Origin: Alisma plantago-aquatica
Taxonomy: Eukaryota; Streptophyta; Magnoliopsida; Alismatales; Alismataceae
Direction of reading: 5' to 3'
Length of the DNA: 64,000 nucleotides
Assembly: GCA_963693085.1 (NCBI GenBank)
Contig: OY856412.1
Span: forward strand, 346,948,457-347,012,456
The notes beneath the pieces were generated by a model. That model ran no database searches, was not told where the DNA came from, and worked only from the letters and a program-made list of their open reading frames with translations. Every line of letters starts with the position of its first letter. Position 1 is the stretch's first letter. This document shows, piece after piece, positions 56,500 to 64,000 of this stretch. A program made the position numbers and the translations under genes.

Positions 56500-57207
56500 A
56501 TGAATATTTCTTTTCACCAACACGGTGAGTGGAAGCTCCTTTTCGCTATTACCCGTTGGTGGCTTTGGAAGGAAAGAAACTCAACCATCTTTGAAGGCAA
56601 GAAGACGCCGCTGGAGGTGCTGGTAGCAAACTGTAAGGCTTGCCTTGCTACTATTATAGCCTTCAGGAAACCTGCTGGAAAGCCGTCACCACAATGTTCC
56701 AACAGCCCACCTTTTGTAACCTTTATTTGTTCTCCTGCTATTATGAACGTGGACACGGCAGTCGACAACAGCAAGGAAATCAAGGCAATAAGCATGATTC
56801 TCTGGGATACTACGGGTCACTAGATCAAGGGCAAGGCGCACAAGTTCCCGGGCGTCGACCCGATGGACGGAGAACTAAGAGCCATTTTGGAGGGGCTCCG
56901 TTTTGCAAGTAGAGAACAGATCATGAACCTCATCATCTTCACAGACTCAAGTAAAGCAGTTCAGTGGGTCAAAGATCAACGACAACCGCCTCCCAAATTT
57001 CTTCTGCTAGTTCACTCCATTAAACGTTTTTTACACCAAGGCTCGCGAGACATCTACTTCAAGAAGAGGGACCAAAATAAATTGGTCGACCAGCTAGCAA
57101 AGCGACATCTGAAGCAACCAAAGATGGGGGAACAATGGGCTTCGTGTCCTGATTTTCTGAATTTGGCGTATCTCAAAGACCTTGAGGAGTTTCATAAGTT
57201 TCTTTAG
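56500..57207 (+). pseudogene. Lone plant RNase H-type protein (RVT_3-like), one internal stop
   Basis: One frame of 236 codons, broken by a TAG at 56821. The N-terminal part (LLFAITRWWLWKERNSTIFEG) is the conserved lead-in to the RNase H domain of plant LINE-derived proteins. The RNase H core shows all four acidic positions: MNVDTA, DGELRAILEGL, FTDSSKAVQWV and RDQNKLVDQLAK. It ends LEEFHKFL. It lacks a reverse transcriptase, so it is either the tail of an old LINE or a domesticated RNase H-like gene copy. The LINE copies in this window end at zf-RVT and carry no such domain, so it is not part of them. Confidence 0.75.
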
Positions 57208-59517
57208 ACAGACTGTTGTCATTTTCACAAAAAAAAATTATTTCTTTTATTGGACTGGTAAAACACAATTTTCACACTATATGAAATTAACTCTATCTCT
57301 TGCCATTAAATTCCTTCATAACATAATTTCTAACATAATTTCTACGAACCAACTTTGTTTCACGTTAGGAAGGGAGTAAAAATTACATTTGCAAGGAAAT
57401 ATTCTAGACTATGGGAGCTTCTAACATAGCTTATCTAAGCAAAAAAGAAGTATGGTTCGTCAATATGACCATAGAGGAAACAAATATGGCCATGAGGACT
57501 AACTCAACCAACACAAGACTAAGAGCTTGGTGTAGAAGACACACCTCGAACAAGCTCCTCAAAAATGGAAACTAGAGAAAAACAAAGTTAATAGATGAAA
57601 AACACAGGCTTACGGCCATAAAAAACACACTTCGTCTCCATGAAGTCAAGGTTAAGCAGTGGCATCGAAGGGATATCAACATGAAGGAGGGACTTGTTGA
57701 ATCATGTTGTCACCATCATCCACTATGAAGAAAGGAAAAACCTTGTGTCTTTGAGCTGAAGATGCATTTGTGTAAGAAGTCATATTATACATGCAAATAA
57801 AGCACGATAAGTGTTAAAAAAACACAAAAACATATAAAATAGGTATATGAGGCATATGAATCACATCTTGAAGATCAATATGATCATGATTCACACAATT
57901 GAGTCTGTGTTGAGATGTCATTTTCGATATCCCCAACAACAAGGCCAGAGTAGTGCATATATTATTAAGAACTCTATTGTTTCTTTCAATCTTTATTATC
58001 CAGATAAATCAAAGAGAATAACATGGGTGACATATAGTTTGTAAGAGAAATCAGCAAGAATTTCACTAATGGGGTAATTCAAGATTTTTCTATATAGCTT
58101 CAGCTTAGCATTCCTCATTTTTTGAGATGATACTAAGATTATTGTTCATGTATCTTCAATATTTTGAGGTTTTAAAATGCCAAAAATGCATTCCAAGTTG
58201 ATAGAATTACTTCTGAAACCCTTGAGGAAGAATTTAGACTCATCAATGAGGAGAATGGATATGATATTATGAAATTCTACATGGTTGATTTTCAATTAAG
58301 ACAATTTCACATAAATGTCAAAAATAAGTGATAAGTAATCAAAGAGACAACAATCAATCTACCGTAGACCACAACAACTTGTCACATAAACAAAAAGTTG
58401 ATTATTGTAAAAAGTTAGAAGGAGAGATAGGTGAATCACCCTTATATTTAAGTAATCTACGTGGCAAGAAAACCATATCATAAACTCAACCATGAATGAG
58501 GTTGTGCATAGATTATTAATTTATTTTTTCAAGTCCTAATGATGTAATAGAGAAGAAATAATTCCTAATTAACTTGTTAGCATGTGTTTATCTTGCATAT
58601 TCCTCTCTTTAACAAAATCAATTTAATGGTAGGATTAATATGATCAACTTTGTACCTATCTTTTGCTAAGGTCTTTTTAATTAATCTTATAAGCATATTT
58701 TAAAGACTATTTTTTCAGTTTCCAATCTTAGTGAGATATATGATTTTCATAATTGGTGTATATTAAGTTGTATTGATCATTTGAATTTTCATTTTAAGAC
58801 ATATATGATTTTTGGAGTGCATGAAATAAATCTAAAGTGTTATATTTCATTAGTTAAATATGCAACATGGTTCAAGAGAATATATAAGGGTTAGAAAAAA
58901 TTCTACTTACCAATATTGTTTTTTATGAATTATATGTCTAGGATTGGGAATGTAATAAAGAAGGGTTCCTCTGTCTAATTGAGAGATACAAGGTTATACT
59001 CAAAATTTAAGTGTTTGGGGTGGCATGTTCCACATTTTAATTGATGATAAAAGTGGTTTACTATATATTATAGATGATTTCATTCAAAGGAAATATTATT
59101 TTGTACAATTAAACAATTAATTAGAGTCTTATCTTTGTTTTGGTTGTGTGTGTGTCAAGAGAATCTTTAGTTACTATCTTTATTCTCACACCATTATGTT
59201 TTGACAATATTCTATCATTTATCATATCAGATAAGCATAGTTGAGATCCTTACATATTTTGTGCCTTTGATACTAAAATCATGATCAAAATTTTTATACT
59301 AAATTTCATGCCAAATATATTCTACTCAAGGTCCTTATATTTTTTGAACATATATTAGAATGACATAATTTCACCATTTTCTGAGGTTAAACCAAAATAT
59401 TTGGCTTCATAAATGACTTTTGGATAATAGTTACATTGTGACTAAGTAGGCGCATTTCAAATGCACAAAAATTGTAAAGTAGTGTAAATTTTTCCCATAA
59501 AAATATTCACAACCCCG
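57208..59517. other. 2.3 kb with no gene recognised
   Basis: AT-rich, with no long frame, domain or clear repeat on either strand. Confidence 0.5.
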
Positions 59518-62500
59518 AGTTTGACGCCCCTCAAAGTTTTACGCATGGCAGTGGAAAATTCCCCATGTTTTCCATAACTTCGGGGTATTTGGGTTTGGAG
59601 GAACATCACATATACAAGAACCATACAAAATAAATAAATAATCACTCTTAGTAGATTTGAAATAAATTCATACGTAGTTAAAGGATAGGAAAACTACAAC
59701 TTGTTCATTTTGGAAATCTAAATCTACTATGCCAAATGTTGTTAACATAATTAAGGAATGAAATGAAATTTATCTAAAAGATTGTATCATCTTGGCAGAT
59801 GGTACCCTACCAAGATAAACTTTAGAGTCTCCTAGTCCTTATATTATTCACTTACTTTAAATCCTAGAGACATCACATCCATCCATGCAAAAAAACATCA
59901 ACGTAAGTAAGAGGTACTTGACACATTATAAAACCAAAATTAATATTAAATTTGAAGTAAAATATACTTAGGTATGAATTAACTTAAATGTTATTTGAAT
60001 ATTTCAAACATGATAAATTGGAAAAGATAATATGTGTTTCCTCTCTTAAAGCCCTGTAGGAGTGCATGATTTCTAGGAAAGCCCATTACGACTTTTAAGG
60101 TCACTGATTGAGGCACATATAAAAACTTAGCCAGTTCCTTGACTTTTATCATTATCTTAGAACTTCATTTAATCATTAATATTTAATGTTAATCCTGAAC
60201 ATTACATTATTTCTCCTTCATAATACCATAATTGGATTTCTCATCCTCCAAACCTAATGGGATTTCTCCCTTCTTTAACATAATGCCATTAATCATAAGT
60301 CATAGTCATGGTTAGGATTATACAAGGACCATAAATAGGCTATCAATCATGTAGTAATATCTATTCATGAATTCAATTAGGAAAGGCATTCATAAATTTC
60401 ATGAGACATGCTATTGTGCATAATCATAAAAGTAAACATCCATACAATCACAGTTTAATTGTTCTAAGAAATGTGGCCCTCTTACCTTGAGAAAACCACC
60501 TTCTATCAAGTCATTTGACTTGATTGAGCTCTTAATCACTTGTAATGGAGACAAGTCATATAATATGTACATTAGTTAGGATCATTACACCCTAATTTTA
60601 TTATTGAATTATTGAAGAATTTGTAAACTGAAATCATAGTTTGAAATAAGATAGATCGATAGAGAATAGAAAAAATATTCCATCACATATTTTTCCATAA
60701 TCGTCTGAGGCTGTATGCAATTTTCATGAATTTTGCACTATGGACCCATCTCAAAATTGGAAACTATAGTATGACATTCATTAATTCCAAAAATGTGACT
60801 GATGTAAAAGTGGAAACACTAAAAAACTTTAGGCACAAGTTTCACATAAATGAAAACACATGGTTACATTGGTCATTCAATCTTAAAAACATCTTATGGC
60901 AAATATATCAAAAGTGTGTGCAAATTGTCCCAAATTCCCTTGTGAATTCAAAACCTTGATCTGACTGGCATGGGTGCCAAGGTCAAATCACATCCTAGTT
61001 CCTTCCTACTTTGGTCCATGGTGATGGCACCTTGGCAAGAGATCTCTTATTCTGATCCTGGATGAGGATCATGGATGCTTCTGGGTGCCAGACACTTTCA
61101 TCAAGTTTCCACTAACAAATGAAGTCAAGGGGACAACTTATGCATTCTAGCGATTGTGGTTGTCCATGGACAAAGTGCCATCTCGAAAGTGAGAATTCAA
61201 TAAAACTTCACAATTGGGTAGGAAAACCATGCAAACATCTTCACTAAGTTTAGGAAAAATATTGTGTGAAGGAAAAGGGCAACGAGTCATTGGTTTGTTG
61301 AAAAATGAAGCAAAATAGAAGAAAAATAGTTGATGAAGGAAACCACTATCAAAGACTAGAATAGAGATTGTTGAGCATCTAAAAGTGATTATAGAGGCCC
61401 AGCAAGGACCTGAGACTTAGTTCCCTTGGTTGGGGAATCGCTGAGGAGCCCTGGCAACAAGGGTTACCAAGGACCTCAACTGAGGCTAGAGGCAAACTAG
61501 CATTTTGAAAATGTTTACGATTCATAGAAGATGCTTAATGGGAGTTCAATTTCATAGGTAGCAAAAGTGATGGATGAGGCAAGGTGGCATTCGTTGGATA
61601 TCATAACTGAGTTGGTTGGGGAACAAGGGAGCATTGAAGGGGAAATTGGTGGTGTAGGAAAGGGTGAGGGATAAAGGTGCCAATTCCTTTATATAGGTAG
61701 AGAATGTCTTTTGGTGGCCTCTTTGAGTTGGGGTGGAGAGCTCTAATTCGGGCATTTTACATAGAGATCTCACTTGAAGGCTTATAATGGATCATTGGAA
61801 TTGGGATGTGAGATGAAGATAGTGGAGAATAAATATCATAAAAAGAAGTTATGATGAGGGAAAACCGAAATGGTAAAGAGAACTCTATGGACAAGTTTTA
61901 GACATGTGAAGAACATGGAGGAAGGGGATGATCATAAATCTTGTTGGATCAGAATCATTAAATCTTGGATTTTGGATGGACGTACGAGAAAGGAAATAAA
62001 AGAAAAAGAGTGCATGACAGATATAAAAATTCACATCTATTGTTTGACTGGAACATTAAGTTTTATTTTGACAAATTCTAAGAAAAATTAAATCCAAACC
62101 TTTCCTACTTGGTTTAGAGGGTCAAATGAATCCATAATGGCTTCAAACTTTGACCAGGTGTTAATTAGGGAGTCTAGATCCTTCCTGTCCAATAAGATTT
62201 TCATTTCAATCATATTATGCTCACTAATTCATTGCATGTCAATATCTTAATTTATATGTATTAAAGATGAAATAAAGTTAATCAACTTTCCTTTATCATT
62301 TAATTGAGCACAAACTCTAGATCAATAATTATTATTCACTTAAGATTTATGTTATACATCCTTTTTATGCCTTTTGAATGAAATTATCTTGGAGGATAGT
62401 GAAGTAATCATTCTATTTATCTTAATAACTATTAAAAAAGGAAAGAATATTTCTTGTTCAATTTTTATATTTTATATTTTTGAAATATATGACATTTATC

Positions 62501-62747
62501 TTTTCTCTTTTTATCTCTTTTAAACATACAAAAGAGAAAAGGAAGAGGAAAACTAATTATTATCGTCTTTTGAACTAGTTGTAATACATTATTGCATAAA
62601 ATGAAAGGTGATTATTTTTTCTTTTATTTTCTTACTACACTATTCCAAAAGAAATAGTATTTTCATGATTTTTCTACATTAAGACCCTTAGTTATCTTTT
62701 ATTAAGAAAAACCACATATTAAAGGTTCAAAAATTTAGGATGTTACA
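59518..62747 (-). repeat. 3' LTR of the Tekay/Del-type element
   Basis: The minus strand starts TGTAACATCCTAAATTTTTG at 62747, the standard Tekay/Del LTR start. Its last 500 bases (59518-60013 on the plus strand) match 63503-64000. No gene is seen within; open frames there are short. Confidence 0.72.
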
Positions 62748-63500
62748 ATTATACCCACCTTACAATAAATATTATCCTTGAAATTAACTTTAGGTTACTA
62801 CCCACCTTAGGGTTTCAATTACCTCTTCAGTTGTTGATAGTTAGCTTATTAATGATCACTTAGGTTCATGAACTATGATTTTTTACATGAAAAGAGATAT
62901 GTTTTGTATGGCATCAATGTTTTAGAAAAGATTTATGTAAACTTTTATTAAACATTACCTTAGTATTCTTATCAACTTATACTTGGGGGTCTATTAAACC
63001 AGACTTAAATACAACATGGCACCTAACCTTCTCATGGTTTTCTATCATTAGGTTTAGATGGCTATCTAATCTTAGGTCAATAGGTATTTCCTACATTTCT
63101 TAATATGCAGTGATCAGGAACATATCCAGAGATGTGGGATCTTGTCATGCTACCTCTCACCAATCTCTTAGTACATATGTCTAATATCACATGGACTAGT
63201 AAGACAAGAGAAATGCACTAAAAGTCTTACACTTATGACATCCCTCTTCAGCTCTCAGTTGGTTGGCCAAGACCATTGAGATAGAGAGGATATGTCATTA
63301 GCTAGGATTTAGGTTGATAGTTATTATCTAACTACTTAAACATTCACATCACTTCTATGGATGAAGATTCTAGTCATTCAAGGGCATGATATATTTTCTC
63401 GGGAGTCCAATATTATATCCAACCTTCATGTCTTCATTGTAGGGTGACTATGTGAATTGTATTTTCCTAGTGACCATCTACCTATTTGCTTTGGTACCAT
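62748..63500 (-). other. Interior of the Tekay/Del-type element, non-coding
   Basis: Contains the polypurine tract (minus AAGGTGGGTATAA, 62750-62762) and the primer site, and between them about 725 bases without any gag or pol signature. Either a deletion derivative or a large-retrotransposon-derivative type of element. Confidence 0.6.
63488..63499 (-). promoter_or_regulatory. Primer binding site, tRNA-Met-like
   Basis: The minus strand reads TGGTACCAAAGC, two changes from TGGTATCAGAGC, placed within two bases of the inferred LTR end. Confidence 0.65.
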
Positions 63501-64000
63501 ATCGTGACTCCCCTCCAAGTTCTACACATGCCAGAGGAAGCATTCCCTATATTTTCGATAAAGTTGGAGTACTTGAAGTTGGAGGAACAACACATGTATG
63601 ATAAACATTGCAAATAAATAAATAATCATTGTTCTTTTATATGAAATAGATTCATACATATTCAAAGGATGGAATAGTACAACTTGGTCATCTTGAAATA
63701 TAAATCTACTTTGCCAATCTTGTATAACACAACTAAGGAATGACATGAGAGCTATCTAAAAAGATTGGACTAGCTTGGTAGATGCCACCCCACCAGGTTG
63801 AGGTTCATAGTCTCCTTGTCCTTTCTTGTCCGTCTATTCTTCACTTGCTCGAGATCCGAGGGACATCATGTCACCAGTCATGCAAAGTAGACATCAATGT
63901 ATGTAAGTGATACTTAGCACGTTATATAAAACAATATAAACATGACATGAAATAAACTTGACTATGAATTAACTTATACATTCTTTCAACATTTTAAACA
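63501..64000 (-). repeat. 5' LTR, 3' end only (continues past window)
   Basis: Aligns with 59518-60013, including AGGAACA and ACATG phrases, AAATAAATAATCA, and the closing TATGAATTAACTTA. The two copies are clearly diverged, so the element is old. Confidence 0.7.

Larger units (their letters stand above)
59518..64000 (-). mobile_element. Tekay/Del-type Ty3/gypsy element with non-coding interior, partial
   Basis: Reading the minus strand from the right edge: U5 part of the 5' LTR (64000 to 63501), a tRNA-Met-like primer site, about 740 bases of non-coding interior, the Tekay-style 3' junction GGTGGGTATAAT then TGTAACATCC at 62747, and a complete 3.2-kb 3' LTR ending near 59518. The two LTR ends align over about 500 bp. 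The 5' LTR continues outside the window. Confidence 0.72.

Overview
This is nuclear DNA from a flowering plant, from a gene-poor, transposon-dense (heterochromatin-like) region. Evidence: three CACTA (En/Spm) copies with tnp2, Transposase_24 and Ulp1 genes, two plant L1-type LINEs, an Athila-lineage and a Tekay/Del-lineage Ty3/gypsy element, and a Ty1/copia element with an initiator-tRNA-Met primer site. I see no clear single-copy host gene, tRNA or rRNA. The species cannot be told from the sequence.

Layout. (1) 1-8535, minus: CACTA element A. Its tnp2 transposase runs off the left edge. Its 5' half is a 6-kb field of palindromes and 221-, 237- and ~110-bp tandem repeats enclosing an intact 486-codon gene (5184-6644) with its own TATA box and poly(A) signal. 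(2) 8536-11146, plus: 3' remnant of CACTA element B with a broken Ulp1-like protease gene; element A lies inside this gene. (3) 11147-12190: degenerate repeats with a CACGACGTG core. (4) 12192-18877, minus: decayed Athila element (pol, gag, primer site, 5' LTR). (5) 19561-21032: an LTR-like relic. (6) 21778-31731, plus: complete CACTA element C with AAT target duplications, a tnp2 pseudogene and a fused Transposase_24/Ulp1 pseudogene. (7) 31735-34996: no gene seen. (8) 35099-41142, plus: 5'-truncated LINE copy 1. (9) 41242-55979, plus: LINE copy 2 with a 15-bp target duplication, split in its 5' leader by a gag-only copia element (42235 to roughly 49345, minus). (10) 56500-57207: a lone RNase H pseudogene. 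(11) 59518-64000, minus: Tekay/Del-type element with a complete 3' LTR, a ~750-bp non-coding interior and the start of the 5' LTR.

The coding parts are transposition machinery, mostly broken. The two long open frames without internal stops are the unassigned gene inside element A (resembling the putative plant transposon protein family) and the copia gag. Family names come from recognised motifs; no database search was run, and divergence estimates are by eye.
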